NCBI GenBank assembly: GCA_021404685.1 | Contig: QWHC01000003.1 | Coordinates: forward strand, 124,001 to 188,000 | Reading direction: 5' to 3' | Origin: Chloroflexi bacterium CFX4 | GTDB lineage: Bacteria > Chloroflexota > Anaerolineae > Aggregatilineales > UBA2796 | Length of the DNA stretch: 64,000 nucleotides | In this document: one piece after another, positions 17,604 through 27,107 of the stretch | How positions within the stretch are numbered: position 1 is the stretch's first letter | How the letters are laid out: every line of letters starts with the position of its first letter | Program-made: the position numbers and the translations under genes | The notes under the pieces: generated by a model | Databases searched by the model: none | The model's input: only the letters and a program-made list of their open reading frames with translations | What the model was told of the DNA's origin: nothing

Positions 17604-18995
17604 TTATTGCGGCGTCAGGCGTACATCAATCTCGCCTACGCGGTTCTGGCGCGGCGGGATTGCCACATCCTCATGGATGAGGGCGGCAAAGCATTTTTGT
17701 GGGTTGCGGGTTGGGATCAAGCGCGTCATCCGCACAGCGCCCCACACCGTAACCTGTTGGTTGGGCTGCATATACCACAGCATCTCGCCGTCGCGCTCCA
17801 CGCGGGTCAGTTCTTCCTGCGTACCAAGCGCCCATCGCCACGGATAAGACGACTCTGAGCGCTCACACTGCACGCCAATGCGCCACGCACCACTGATTGC
17901 CTCTCGATTTTCGGGCGTGGTCATGGCGGCGTCGGTCTGCTCATACTGATAGACGGTGCCTTGCCAAGGTCCGATGGTGCGGATCGGCGTTGTGCCGTAA
18001 TTCAGCACGGTTAGGCGGAAGATAAGCAGATCGCCCTGTGGCAGTGTGATCTGTGCCATGGTGGATTGCACGCCAAGCGGTGGCGGCACTTTTTCGCCGT
18101 CAGTGGCAGCGTCGGTGTAGAAGGAATCGCTGTAAGGCGCACTTGCCCATGTGACGGTGCGTCCGCTGCTCTGCGCCACAATCTCGGCGTTGGGCAAGCC
18201 GCTATCCTGAATGGTGAGCCGATTCTCGCGGCGCACGCGCTGTCCAACACGATCCTCTGCCAGTGCCACCAGCAAGTAATCGCCATTCGGCGGTGGCGTG
18301 CTGTTGTTATCCACACCGCCGTCGTAATCAAAGGTGCGTGCGCCACCTTCATCAGGCTGCCGCCCTTCAAAGCGCTCCGCGATGTAATAGCGCACGCCGT
18401 CGGCATTTTCAAGGTAGACCGTCAGACGGGCAGGCGCGGCAAGGTACAGATTCAGGCGCACCCGATCATCATAGCCATCTTGGTTAGGCGTGAAGATTTG
18501 CGGCGAGACTTCAAAGCTCTGAATATCAGGCAGCACCGCTGTGCCATCGGCAAGGCTGAGCGTGCCGCTGTGCGTCACCACATTGCCGCTCTGAGCATCT
18601 TCGGCGCGGATTTCCCATGTATAGTCGCCGTCGGGCATCAGGCGGCGCTCCACGCTGCCGCCGATCCGCTCGTCAGGCATGGTGAAGCCGTTCACCACAC
18701 CGCTGAACAACACACGGTATTCACCAGCAGCGCGTGGCTCATCCTCGCGGAAGGCAAAGCGCGTGCCAGTGGCAGCGTTGGTGAAGGTGATGCTGAGCCG
18801 CGCATTGCGGTTGAGCGTATAGCGAATCTCGGTCACGTCATCTATGCCGTCGGCATTAGGCGTGATGCGCGTCAGGCTAAGGGCTGCATCCGTCAGCAGT
18901 GGGCGGTTGGGTTGCAGCAACGCGCTGCCTGCCACAATCACGGCGAGGGCAGCAAGCAAGGCGGCAACAATTAGCAGAATAGGCGAAAGGCGCAT
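17604..18995 (-). CDS. membrane-anchored protein with two FlgD-Ig-like domains
   Basis: 463 residues with an N-terminal hydrophobic segment (~5-28), followed by two beta-rich repeats. Each repeat starts with a TPNxDG-type motif, ITPNADGIDDVTEIRYTL near 43 and FTPNQDGYDDRVRLNLYL near 168, as in FlgD-Ig/T9SS-associated Ig-like domains. These motifs resemble calcium-binding loops. The C-terminal ~170 residues are a further beta-rich domain ending in WGAVRMTRLIP. It is probably exported and anchored on the outside. It is transcribed after the metacaspase gene on the same strand but has its own promoter at 19051-19080. No sortase or secretion genes are nearby. Confidence 0.65.
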   Translation of the reverse strand: MRLSPILLIVAALLAALAVIVAGSALLQPNRPLLTDAALSLTRITPNADGIDDVTEIRYTLNRNARLSITFTNAATGTRFAFREDEPRAAGEYRVLFSGVVNGFTMPDERIGGSVERRLMPDGDYTWEIRAEDAQSGNVVTHSGTLSLADGTAVLPDIQSFEVSPQIFTPNQDGYDDRVRLNLYLAAPARLTVYLENADGVRYYIAERFEGRQPDEGGARTFDYDGGVDNNSTPPPNGDYLLVALAEDRVGQRVRRENRLTIQDSGLPNAEIVAQSSGRTVTWASAPYSDSFYTDAATDGEKVPPPLGVQSTMAQITLPQGDLLIFRLTVLNYGTTPIRTIGPWQGTVYQYEQTDAAMTTPENREAISGAWRIGVQCERSESSYPWRWALGTQEELTRVERDGEMLWYMQPNQQVTVWGAVRMTRLIPTRNPQKCFAALIHEDVAIPPRQNRVGEIDVRLTPQ

Positions 18996-19050
18996 AATTT
19001 CCGTGCTTTATTTGGGTGGGAGTGTGTGCGTAGGCATTCGCAGCGCACAC

Positions 19051-19080
19051 ATTGTAAACACGGCGCTGTGGCTTTGTCAA
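19051..19080 (-). promoter_or_regulatory. sigma70 promoter of the FlgD-Ig-like gene
   Basis: On the minus strand, TTGACA (19080-19075) and TACAAT (19056-19051), 18-nt spacer, about 55 nt before the start codon. Confidence 0.6.
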
Positions 19081-19206
19081 CTTTAGGGCGTGCTGGAAGA
19101 AAGGGCGCTGAAAGAATCTGTTGCCCACAGAAGGCTGCTTCTCAGAAGAAACGCGCCTTTCGCCACACGGACATGCCTCGTCGCACCCGTGCGGCGTGGC
19201 GTTGTG

Positions 19207-21237
19207 CTAAGGTGCGGCTGGGCGCTCGATCAGCAGCGGCACATCAAGGGCTAACCAATCATCCATCGGCACAGCCTGCAAACGGAACACCGAGCGCATC
19301 ACCGAAGGGCTGGCGATGGCACTTAGGGTGCGCTGCAAGCCAATTTTTTGTGTGGCGCGCACCGTCTCGGCGCCCTGCGTGAGCAGCGTCGCGTCGAAAT
19401 CGCCCGTGCAGACCAGCACTTTGAACAAATCCTGTGTGCGCGTGATGCCTGCCTGCCACAAGGCGTCTGGCACGCCGCCGCCAAGCTGCACACTGACCGA
19501 TTGACCAGGCATCAGGCGCACGCTGCCGCCGCTTAGCAGGCTCTCAATGCTGTAATCCTCGCCCAACACCAGCAGCGCCACATAGAGCGCTAGATCGTCG
19601 TAGCGGGCGTTGGCAATCTCCACCTCAAAGCGTGGCGGCTCTAGCTTGTTCAATGCCTTGCTGTAGCTAAGCTGGGGATAGGTGGGCGATTCGGTATCCG
19701 CACTCGACCAGATCGGCTGCTGTGCTTGCGGCGCGTAGCCTTCCGCCGTCAGGCGTAGCAAACTGATCGTGACATCCGTTGGTGAAAGGCGCTGCGGCTG
19801 CGGATTGTGCAGGGCAGAAACTTGCATCCAGCGGGCGGCACGCTTCAGAAAATCGCGCAGTGGGTGATAGTATCTATCGTGCGGGAAGGTTGCCATCAGG
19901 CGATCATCTGTGCCGCGCAGCACGCGCACCTCATTAGCGCTAGAGATCACACGCAGATCAGCTTCATGCGCCGCCTCGACAGCCTGCCACGCCACATCAC
20001 GGCTACCAAAGAGGATATTCCGCACCACAGTGGCATAGCTGGAGGTGCCGTTTAGGTACAGCCGCAAGCGCTGCACGGGCATGTTGACCAATACAGCGCG
20101 AAAGGTGAGCGCACGCTCAGGCTCAGGGCTGGTTGGGTCGCAAGGGCGCACCTTGCACAGGTTAGGCAGCCGCGCATAGACTTCCGCGCAGCCAACCGCA
20201 CGGGACATATCGCTCAACAAGTGGTCAGGGGCATCAATCGGGAATAGGGCAAAGCTGATCGGCGCGTCCGGGGTGGGTTGTGGAATGCCGTGCAGGGCGC
20301 CGCCGTCCACAACCCAGCCATGCTCACGGTGAAAAAACATGGTGAAAGCAGGCTGCCGCGCTGCCGCTGCCAATTGCAAAAAGGGCGTGTTCAGGTCTTC
20401 GTTATGGGTTGCCTCTAGCTGCGGCGTTTGGCGTGTGAAGCGCGCGCGCACGGCTGACTCAGCGCGCTTGAACAGATCACGGTAGCTGGGAAAGCTGCTG
20501 GCATTGCTCAGCGCGTGCAGCAGATAGTAGGAAAAAGCACCGCGTGGTTCGCCTTCGGCGGTTAGCTCGTGGGCTTCCTCGCGTTCGTGGCAGGCAGAGA
20601 ACAGCACATGCCTGCCATGCTTGATCTTGACTTCGACCTGACGCAGGCTGCGCGTGCGCTGACCAGACGGCACATCAGACGCGGGTGCGGTATTTTCGGC
20701 AAAGAGCAGGCTGCTCAGGGCGCGTGGGCGCATATCCGGCGGCGCGCTGCGAACGGCGTAAGTGTTGGCGGCGTTGCGCGTGCCGGAGCCGGAATGGCAG
20801 CAATCCAGTACGACGAGGATATGCGGTGCATGTTCTGCCACTTCGCCGATCAGGTGCGCCAACTCTTTATCGGTCAGGTCGCGGCTATTGGCGGTGCGGC
20901 TGTCATAGCAGACCAGCGTCTCGCTTCTGTCATCAGGTTCAGTGCGCTGCATCTCGATCGGCACCGCCTCTTGCGCGCCATGCCCTGCAAAATAGAACAA
21001 CACAATGTCATTGGCGCGGGCGCGCCCTAAGTGCCCTCGAAAGCCGTCAATCACAGCTTGGCGTGTGGCTTCTTGGTTCGTCAGTTTCAACAAATTGAGC
21101 GTGTGCGATGTTGGATCAAGGCGCGTTGTCAGAAAGGTTTCGACACGCGCTATATCGTTGACGCAGCCGCGCAATTTTGGCACAGGGGCTGGATAATCGT
21201 TAATGCCAACCAACAGGGCATAGACAGAGCGAGCCAT
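19207..21237 (-). CDS. caspase-family (metacaspase-like, C14) protein
   Basis: 676 residues. The N-terminal ~260 residues form a caspase-like p20/p10 domain: YALLVGINDYPAPVPKLRGC, catalytic His 86 in FYFAGHGAQE, and catalytic Cys 147 in VVLDCCHSG, so the dyad is intact. The rest (~280-676) is a long region with no domain I recognise; it may be the sensor or substrate-binding part. Type I bacterial metacaspases cleave after basic residues and are tied to stress responses or cell death. It is divergent from the methyltransferase triplet across a 324-nt AT-rich gap. The FlgD-like gene follows after 211 nt. Confidence 0.85.
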   Translation of the reverse strand: MARSVYALLVGINDYPAPVPKLRGCVNDIARVETFLTTRLDPTSHTLNLLKLTNQEATRQAVIDGFRGHLGRARANDIVLFYFAGHGAQEAVPIEMQRTEPDDRSETLVCYDSRTANSRDLTDKELAHLIGEVAEHAPHILVVLDCCHSGSGTRNAANTYAVRSAPPDMRPRALSSLLFAENTAPASDVPSGQRTRSLRQVEVKIKHGRHVLFSACHEREEAHELTAEGEPRGAFSYYLLHALSNASSFPSYRDLFKRAESAVRARFTRQTPQLEATHNEDLNTPFLQLAAAARQPAFTMFFHREHGWVVDGGALHGIPQPTPDAPISFALFPIDAPDHLLSDMSRAVGCAEVYARLPNLCKVRPCDPTSPEPERALTFRAVLVNMPVQRLRLYLNGTSSYATVVRNILFGSRDVAWQAVEAAHEADLRVISSANEVRVLRGTDDRLMATFPHDRYYHPLRDFLKRAARWMQVSALHNPQPQRLSPTDVTISLLRLTAEGYAPQAQQPIWSSADTESPTYPQLSYSKALNKLEPPRFEVEIANARYDDLALYVALLVLGEDYSIESLLSGGSVRLMPGQSVSVQLGGGVPDALWQAGITRTQDLFKVLVCTGDFDATLLTQGAETVRATQKIGLQRTLSAIASPSVMRSVFRLQAVPMDDWLALDVPLLIERPAAP

Positions 21238-21561
21238 TGAAAAACCTCATTGAAATGGACTTCTGCTTTACTTTATTAAACGCAAGCGTAACATATTTTG
21301 ACCGCCGAATTGGTGTAAAAGTCGTTGAGGATTCATTAAAACACTATTTTATCAGTAGTGTGATAAAAGGTGGTGAAATGGTCTATCGGCTTGATGGGGC
21401 AGCTTACCTGCTAGGCAGGAAAAATAAGAACGTCTAACACTTAATAGCAACTTGCGTAGATGATAAAAAATAGTCTAAATGTACTACATTGTGTGTATGT
21501 AACACCTTGAAAATTCGTTAAACTTATGTTTGTGAGAGGGGTTGCCGAAAAGGAGCATTTG
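21238..21561. other. AT-rich divergent intergenic region
   Basis: 324 nt between the metacaspase start and the first methyltransferase start. It is noticeably more AT-rich than its surroundings and presumably holds divergent promoters. A 66-codon frame (21237-21437, +) lacks codon bias and a ribosome site, and I do not call it. I see no convincing operator. Confidence 0.5.
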
Positions 21562-22431
21562 ATGACGGAACATACGGGTGAAGGGCTTTCGCCAACTGCA
21601 CGCGAGAGCAGCGGCATTCTTGGACTGGGTAAATCAGGTGGGCAGCGCAGTGCAGAGATGCTGGCGGGCATCCGCGCTGAATTGATGCCTAAGCCCGAAT
21701 ACGTTGCGATGACCCGCACTGCTGGGCGCATAATCGGCAATTTTTTATTACGGCTTGCTCGCGGGGATCACGCGAAGCTGAATGTCGTGATCGCACGCCC
21801 TGAGGGCTTCCGCTATCTTATTTCACAAATACTGCACGATAAGCCTGAGGCGCACTTTGTGGAGTTAGCAACGGGCTTCTTGCCACGTGGCTGGCAATTG
21901 GCAAAAGCGTTTCCGAAACTGCAAGTTACCGAAATTGACCTGCCTGAGGTGATCACCGAGAAGCAAAACCGCTTCCAGCGGGCAAAATTAACCCTGCCAC
22001 CCAATTTGAAAATGCTCAAAGCCGATCTGGGCGTCACACCGCTTTCGGAGGTGTTGGGGACAAACAAGGCTGACATAATCTCGGCGGAGGGGCTTTTGAT
22101 CTACTTTTCGCTTGATAAAATCCAGCAGATTGCAGATGGTGTGCGCCAAGCCCTGAAAGAAGGTGGTGTTTTCATTGCTGATATGGGGACGAAAGAAACT
22201 CTCCAAGAGCTTGGCAAAGGGCAAGCGCGGCAAGCTATCGGTATTTTTAGGCGCAATGCGGGCAATTGGATTGGCGTGGCAGATGATCCTGCACATGCAC
22301 AAGCGCTTTTCAAGGCAGTGGGTTATGCACAGGTCGAAACATACAAGATGCCTGAGTTAGCAGAGCGCCTTCCGCATGTGCCAAAACCGGTGGCAAATGC
22401 CACGCTCTTTGTTATTGCGCGGAATGGGTAG
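21562..22431 (+). CDS. SAM-dependent methyltransferase, LCMT-like, paralogue 1 of 3
   Basis: A 289-residue Rossmann-fold methyltransferase. The core FVELATGFLPRG (SAM loop), VTEIDLPEVI and AEGLLIYFSLDKIQQI resembles leucine-carboxyl-methyltransferase/polyketide O-methyltransferase-type proteins (PF04072-like). It has a distinctive N-terminus with QRSAEMLAGIRAELMPKPE shared by all three paralogues. ATG 21562 is chosen for AGGAG at 21551-21555. The next copy starts 9 nt after its stop. It is closest to paralogue 2 by eye. Substrate unknown; a carboxylate or hydroxyl acceptor is likely from the family. Confidence 0.75.
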   Translation: MTEHTGEGLSPTARESSGILGLGKSGGQRSAEMLAGIRAELMPKPEYVAMTRTAGRIIGNFLLRLARGDHAKLNVVIARPEGFRYLISQILHDKPEAHFVELATGFLPRGWQLAKAFPKLQVTEIDLPEVITEKQNRFQRAKLTLPPNLKMLKADLGVTPLSEVLGTNKADIISAEGLLIYFSLDKIQQIADGVRQALKEGGVFIADMGTKETLQELGKGQARQAIGIFRRNAGNWIGVADDPAHAQALFKAVGYAQVETYKMPELAERLPHVPKPVANATLFVIARNG

Positions 22432-22440
22432 GGTGTTCTA

Positions 22441-23307
22441 ATGCCAGACAAACCAGAGGATCATAGCTCACCGACCGCACAGGAGACGTTAGGCGTCTTA
22501 GGATTAGGCAGCACGCAGGGACAGCGCAGCGCCGAAATGGTAGCAGGTTTACGCGCTGAGCTGATGCCCTCGCCCGAGACGCTCGCCCTGACGCGCACGG
22601 CTGGGCGCGTAATTGCCGGCGTGCTGCTGCGGATTGCGCGTGGTGATCACGCCAAGATAAACGTGGTGGCAGCTCGCCCTGCTGCCTTTCACCACCTGAT
22701 CACGCAGGAACTGCGCGACAAGCCTGAGGCGCACTTTGTGGAGCTGGCAGCAGGCTTTTTGCCGCGTGGCTTACAGTTAGCGCGCCTGTTGCCTTCCTTA
22801 AAAGTGACTGAGATTGACCTGCCCAACGTGATAAGCGATAAGCAACAGCGCCTGCAAAAGGCACGCCTTGCCATGCCGCCCAATATTCATTGGCTGAGCG
22901 CTGATCTAGGCGTGACGCCACTGAGTCGGGTTCTGGAAGGGCAGAAGGCAGATGTGATCGCGGCGGAAGGCTTGCTCGGTTATTTCCCGCTTGATCAGGT
23001 GCAGCTTATTGCGGCACGGGTGCGCGAATCGCTTAAGCCTGATGGCGTCTTCATCGCCGATATTGGCACACAAGAAGGTATTAAACTGCTCTCACAAGGC
23101 AAAACACGGCAGGCGATCAACATCTTCAGGCGCAATGTTGGGCAGTGGCCCGGCTTGGTGCGTGATGGTCAGCACGCGCAAGATATTTTCAGGGCAGCTG
23201 GCTACCGTCACGTCGAAACGCACGCGCTCTCGGCATTGGTGGCGGATCTGCCGCATGTGCCGAAGCCTGTAGCAGATGTCACCCTTTTCGTCATCGCCCG
23301 TGTTTAG
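22441..23307 (+). CDS. SAM-dependent methyltransferase, LCMT-like, paralogue 2 of 3
   Basis: 288 residues, closely similar along its whole length to the upstream gene: QRSAEMVAGLRAELMPSPE, FVELAAGFLPRGLQLA, VTEIDLPNVISDKQ, AEGLLGYFPLDQVQLIA, and the ending LPHVPKPVADVTLFVIAR. The three conserved tail positions suggest the same fold and perhaps a related substrate. It lies between paralogues 1 and 3 with 9- and 14-nt gaps, in one transcript. Retention of three full-length copies without decay argues for functional divergence or heteromer formation rather than recent amplification. Confidence 0.75.
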   Translation: MPDKPEDHSSPTAQETLGVLGLGSTQGQRSAEMVAGLRAELMPSPETLALTRTAGRVIAGVLLRIARGDHAKINVVAARPAAFHHLITQELRDKPEAHFVELAAGFLPRGLQLARLLPSLKVTEIDLPNVISDKQQRLQKARLAMPPNIHWLSADLGVTPLSRVLEGQKADVIAAEGLLGYFPLDQVQLIAARVRESLKPDGVFIADIGTQEGIKLLSQGKTRQAINIFRRNVGQWPGLVRDGQHAQDIFRAAGYRHVETHALSALVADLPHVPKPVADVTLFVIARV

Positions 23308-23321
23308 GAAGGACGTTATCA

Positions 23322-24191
23322 ATGGATGATCAGCCCAAAGATTCCCTTTCACCAACCGCACGCGAGACGAAAGGTACTTTACCCGTTGGTAAATCGCAAG
23401 GGCAACGCAGTGCCGAGATTGTGGCAGGCATTCGTGCCGAACTGATGCCAACACCGGAATACATTGCCATGTCTCGCGTGTCAGGGCGTGTGGCAGCCAG
23501 CCTGATCTTACGGCTTGGGCGTGGTGATAATCAAGCAAAAATCCATGTGGTGGCGGCGCTGCCCATCGTGTTCGGCAATATTATTGAGCAAGAACTGCAC
23601 GATAAACCAAACGCGCACTTTGTGGAGCTGGCAGCGGGCTTTCTGCCGCGTGGCTTGCAGTTGGCGCGTAAATTTCCCACTTTGCGCGTCACAGAAATAG
23701 ACTTACCCGAAGTGATGGCAGAAAAGCGCAGCCGCATTCAACGGGCGGGCTTGGCAGTTCCTGGAAATATCACATGGCTGAGCGCCGATTTAGCTATACA
23801 GACGCTCGGTAGCCTCTTGGGCGAGGAAAAGGTAGATATCATCGCTGCTCAAGGCTTGCTGAGCTATTTGGCGCTGCCGCACGTCTCGCATGTGATCGCT
23901 TCCGTGCGCGCCGTGCTGCGCCCTGGCGGGCTCTTTGTGGCAGACATCACCCATGAGGCAGATGTGCGTGTAACGTCTGAAGGCAAGGCAAAAACGGCGA
24001 TCAGCATGTTTCAGCGGAACGCGGGCAAGTGGCTTGGCACCGTGCGCGATGAACAGCACGCCCGCGATCTGTTCATGGCGGAAGGCTTTAGCAGCGTGGA
24101 AGTTCATCCGATTAAGCCGTTGGCAGAGGCACTGCCCAACGTTCCCAAGCCTGTTTACAATATTGTTTTTGTGGTCGTTGCCCGTGCCTAG
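23322..24191 (+). CDS. SAM-dependent methyltransferase, LCMT-like, paralogue 3 of 3
   Basis: 289 residues and the most divergent of the triplet. It keeps QRSAEIVAGIRAELMPTPE, FVELAAGFLPRGLQLA, VTEIDLPEVMAEK and AQGLLSYLALPHVSHVI, but AEGLL becomes AQGLL and ADIGT becomes ADITH, changes close to the expected active site. The ribosome site AGGAAGGA precedes ATG 23322. The end overlaps the convergent GCS2-like gene by 4 nt, so the two transcripts are antisense at their 3' ends. Substrate unknown. Confidence 0.75.
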   Translation: MDDQPKDSLSPTARETKGTLPVGKSQGQRSAEIVAGIRAELMPTPEYIAMSRVSGRVAASLILRLGRGDNQAKIHVVAALPIVFGNIIEQELHDKPNAHFVELAAGFLPRGLQLARKFPTLRVTEIDLPEVMAEKRSRIQRAGLAVPGNITWLSADLAIQTLGSLLGEEKVDIIAAQGLLSYLALPHVSHVIASVRAVLRPGGLFVADITHEADVRVTSEGKAKTAISMFQRNAGKWLGTVRDEQHARDLFMAEGFSSVEVHPIKPLAEALPNVPKPVYNIVFVVVARA

Positions 24192-25978
24192 ATAACCTCA
24201 TAGCGCCGCAAGAGTGCCTGATGCAGCTGGCGCACCACTGCAACGACTGCCTCAGGATTCTTGGCGCCAAGCGTGCCGCCAGCATCAAGGTAGGCATCGC
24301 GCAGCAGGCGTCCCCAATTGCCGGTGGCGCGCCGCGTCGGATGGTTGATGAAATCATCAATGGTGGTGGCGCCACCATTCGGCGCGACTAAGAAATGGTA
24401 GATGCGGTCATAGAGGCTGTCTACATCGCGTGTGTCTATGACGTTAAGCGGCGAGAGCAACCGTTTGAGCAAACGGCGCTTCTTCTCATAGAAATCTACC
24501 AAAGACATATGCGCGCCGCTGGCAGTTTCAATAACCATATCCGTGCAGCGCAGATCGGATTCGTGCATATTGCGCTGGAATGCCTCGCGGCTGAGCGCGC
24601 CGAAGACATCCAGCAAGTCCTTATCAGCGTAGAGCGCATCAAGGTTGGTGCCATAGCGCCTGAAGTAATGCTCAATGACGACTTGGCTCAACTGATAGTC
24701 GTTCGCCACGGCTGCTAGGCGCTCCGCACAGGGATTGCTGGGCATTCCTGTGTTTTCGAGGGTGCAAACGCGCTTGGATGATTCCAAATCAGGGCGCACG
24801 CGCCCGAGCATGTTATGCATTCCGCTGAATGGCTCGCCATCTTCTTCGCCATAGAGCAAGGCGCGTGCCGTGCCGTTGGCAAGGTTGGCGCGCAGCAGGT
24901 GCGCGTGGCGTTCAAGCGCCTCAGGCTGCAAGTGCGGGCTGAGTGGCAAGCCAACATAATGCCCGGTGATGCTGATGGCGCGCACTGCCTCACGCACGCA
25001 CAAACGCTCCGGATCGCAAGCGCCATCCATAAAAGGACCGCCTTTCAGCAGAGCAGCGCTTGCCGCCGCCGAAGCACTGCCCAAATTCAGCATGTAGCTG
25101 AGCATTCCTAACGCCTCAGAGCGCCCTGCAATATCCACATGCATATGAAAGCCCTGAAAACGCAGCAAATTCGCTGGGCGCGCTTCGCCACGTGAGATGA
25201 AATAGCGCTTTCGCAAGGCGTCCACATAGGCGCGCTGGCTCGGACGGCGCTCGTTAATCTCGTTCAGAAAGATGGCGATTGTCTCCACCTTATCCGAGTG
25301 GCTGGTTGCAAAATCCGTCTCGGTTGGGTAGACCGAGAGTGCTTGCAGCAGCAAGCCCGCCTCGTGCGCGGCGTGCGCTAAAGTGGCAAAATTCAGCTCG
25401 GCGGCGCGCAGCAGGCGCGCATAGCCAAACATCGGCGCTGAGACGACTTCGGCCTGATAGATGCATAATTCTGGCGAGATGTCCAGCGTGGCACCAATGC
25501 GCTGCGCGTGTGTGATGTATGCCTCACTGAAGCGATCCAGCGCTTCGGCGTTGGGTTCGCTGCCGTCAGGTGCTGTGGTGCCAACCTCCAACTCCACACC
25601 AACCGGGCGCAGCGCCAACTGACCACCTGCCTCGTGAATGTTTTGATGAATGACCGACGGATTGAGGTGGTAGGGCTTCACATAGTCCAGCCAAGGCCCT
25701 TGCTGAAAGCGCCTGCCCAAAATGGTTGCCAGCACAAAGGGACGCTCCGTGTGGCGCGAGAGCAGCACATTGCCGTCGGGCGCTTCATTGTCATCGTCTT
25801 CATAGAACGCCTGCGAGAGGTGGCGGATCATATTGTGTGAGACGGGATGCGATCCGCGCTTGTTGCGAATGCTGCTGAGGTATTCAAGGAACTGTTCACG
25901 GGTTTCATCAATGTGCTGCCAATTTTGCTCACGCGCAAAAGCAAGCATCGCAGCGTTATCAGGCAGGGCAAAAGACAT
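24188..25978 (-). CDS. GCS2-like carboxylate-amine ligase superfamily protein
   Basis: 596 residues. Motifs suggest the glutamate-cysteine ligase/glutamine-synthetase superfamily: VGVELEVGTT (GxELE, metal-binding Glu), a later AEVVSAPMFGYARLL, FQGFHMHVDIAGRSEALG (the His-x-His often seen in YbdK/GshA) and KRVCTLENTGMPSNP. Such enzymes form amide bonds between a gamma- or alpha-carboxylate and an amine with ATP. It is longer than YbdK (~370) and closer to GshA-type lengths, but I cannot assign gamma-glutamylcysteine synthesis. gshB is not nearby. It is convergent with the methyltransferase triplet. Confidence 0.5.
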   Translation of the reverse strand: MSFALPDNAAMLAFAREQNWQHIDETREQFLEYLSSIRNKRGSHPVSHNMIRHLSQAFYEDDDNEAPDGNVLLSRHTERPFVLATILGRRFQQGPWLDYVKPYHLNPSVIHQNIHEAGGQLALRPVGVELEVGTTAPDGSEPNAEALDRFSEAYITHAQRIGATLDISPELCIYQAEVVSAPMFGYARLLRAAELNFATLAHAAHEAGLLLQALSVYPTETDFATSHSDKVETIAIFLNEINERRPSQRAYVDALRKRYFISRGEARPANLLRFQGFHMHVDIAGRSEALGMLSYMLNLGSASAAASAALLKGGPFMDGACDPERLCVREAVRAISITGHYVGLPLSPHLQPEALERHAHLLRANLANGTARALLYGEEDGEPFSGMHNMLGRVRPDLESSKRVCTLENTGMPSNPCAERLAAVANDYQLSQVVIEHYFRRYGTNLDALYADKDLLDVFGALSREAFQRNMHESDLRCTDMVIETASGAHMSLVDFYEKKRRLLKRLLSPLNVIDTRDVDSLYDRIYHFLVAPNGGATTIDDFINHPTRRATGNWGRLLRDAYLDAGGTLGAKNPEAVVAVVRQLHQALLRRYEVI

Positions 25979-26104
25979 AGTAAACCCTCAGCACGAAAGT
26001 ATTTTCAAGGCGTTTTGGCGTGCATCGGCAACTATAATCGGCTTTGGGCAAGCCTGCAAGGTGGCTTGTAAAGGTTCACAAGCCACACTTAACATTAGCC
26101 AAAG

Positions 26105-26920
26105 CTATTGCGCGGCAGCAAGTGCCTGCTCAATGGCGCGCTCAAAGGTGCTGTATGGGTGTGCGCCGACCAGTGGCAAGCCGTTGATGAAAAAGGTCGG
26201 CGTGCCAGTGACGCCGTAGCGTTCACCTTGCTGTGCATCGGCAAGCACTGTCGAGAGGTACTTCTCAGTGGTTAAGCACGCCGTGAATTCTTCAATGTTC
26301 GGCACTTCCACCTGCCGCGCATACGCGATCAAGGCGCTCTGTGTCAGGTTCGATTGATTTTCAAAGAGGATATCATGATATTCCCAGAATTTGCCTTGTT
26401 CATTGGCGCACTCGGCAGCCATCGCAGCCCGTTCTGCGTTCGGGTGGATGAAGCTGATCGGGTAATGCTTAAAGACAAAGCGCACCTGATCCCCATAGCG
26501 TGCCTTGAGGGTGTGGTAGGTATCGCGATAGAAGCGCGCACAGAAGCTGCATTCAAAATCGGAATACTCCACAATGGTCACTTTGGCGTTCGCGGGGCCC
26601 CAGGCTGGGCTGTTGCCTAGCTCAACATCCACTGCGGTGATCGGCGCAGCGGTTGGTTGCGCGGCTGCGCCAAGGTTTAGGTTGCTCAGGTCGTTCCGCA
26701 AGGCGGCAAGTTCAGCCTGAACAGCGGAACGTGCGCCTTCGCTGGCAGCGTTGCGAATATCGGCTGCGTTGACGTTGCCGGCACTGCTGGTAAAAATGAC
26801 CCACGCCACAGCAAAGCCTGCGATGAAAAAGATCACCGCGATCCCAAAGTAGTAGAACGTGTTCTGGTTGATGACAATCGCATCATCGCGGTTTGGTTCT
26901 GCCAGGTTTTGGCTGCTCAT
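26105..26920 (-). CDS. membrane-anchored DsbA-family thiol oxidoreductase
   Basis: 271 residues: a short cytoplasmic start, one membrane helix (~24-46), a linker with a short coiled coil, then a DsbA/BdbD-type thioredoxin fold. The active site is CSFC in VEYSDFECSFCARFY, with the cis-Pro loop GVTGTPTFFINGLPL. It probably introduces or isomerises disulfides in exported proteins. No DsbB/VKOR partner is adjacent. It ends 126 nt before the start of the GCS2-like gene on the same strand, and is divergent from the hydrolase at 27178. Confidence 0.88.
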   Translation of the reverse strand: MSSQNLAEPNRDDAIVINQNTFYYFGIAVIFFIAGFAVAWVIFTSSAGNVNAADIRNAASEGARSAVQAELAALRNDLSNLNLGAAAQPTAAPITAVDVELGNSPAWGPANAKVTIVEYSDFECSFCARFYRDTYHTLKARYGDQVRFVFKHYPISFIHPNAERAAMAAECANEQGKFWEYHDILFENQSNLTQSALIAYARQVEVPNIEEFTACLTTEKYLSTVLADAQQGERYGVTGTPTFFINGLPLVGAHPYSTFERAIEQALAAAQ

Positions 26921-27107
26921 AAAGTCTCCGACGGCTGATTTTCCTTAAGATTGCAGACATTGTAACAGAAATTAGCCGCCACACAGCATGAACAGACGCT
27001 ATATGTTGTTAGAGAAGTGGCGGAAAGCGTAAAGATTTGTTTGGGATAGGCGGCTACGCCTAGCGCTTTTGGGCAGAGAGCATCCTAGCGACGGGGTGTG
27101 GCTGCCG

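Noticed and set aside
1..21237. CHAT protein and metacaspase as one defence or death system
   Set aside because: They are about 17 kb apart, on opposite strands, with many unrelated genes between.
21237..21437. 66-codon frame in the AT-rich gap before the methyltransferase triplet
   Set aside because: No ribosome site, no recognisable similarity, overlaps the metacaspase start region; more likely regulatory DNA.
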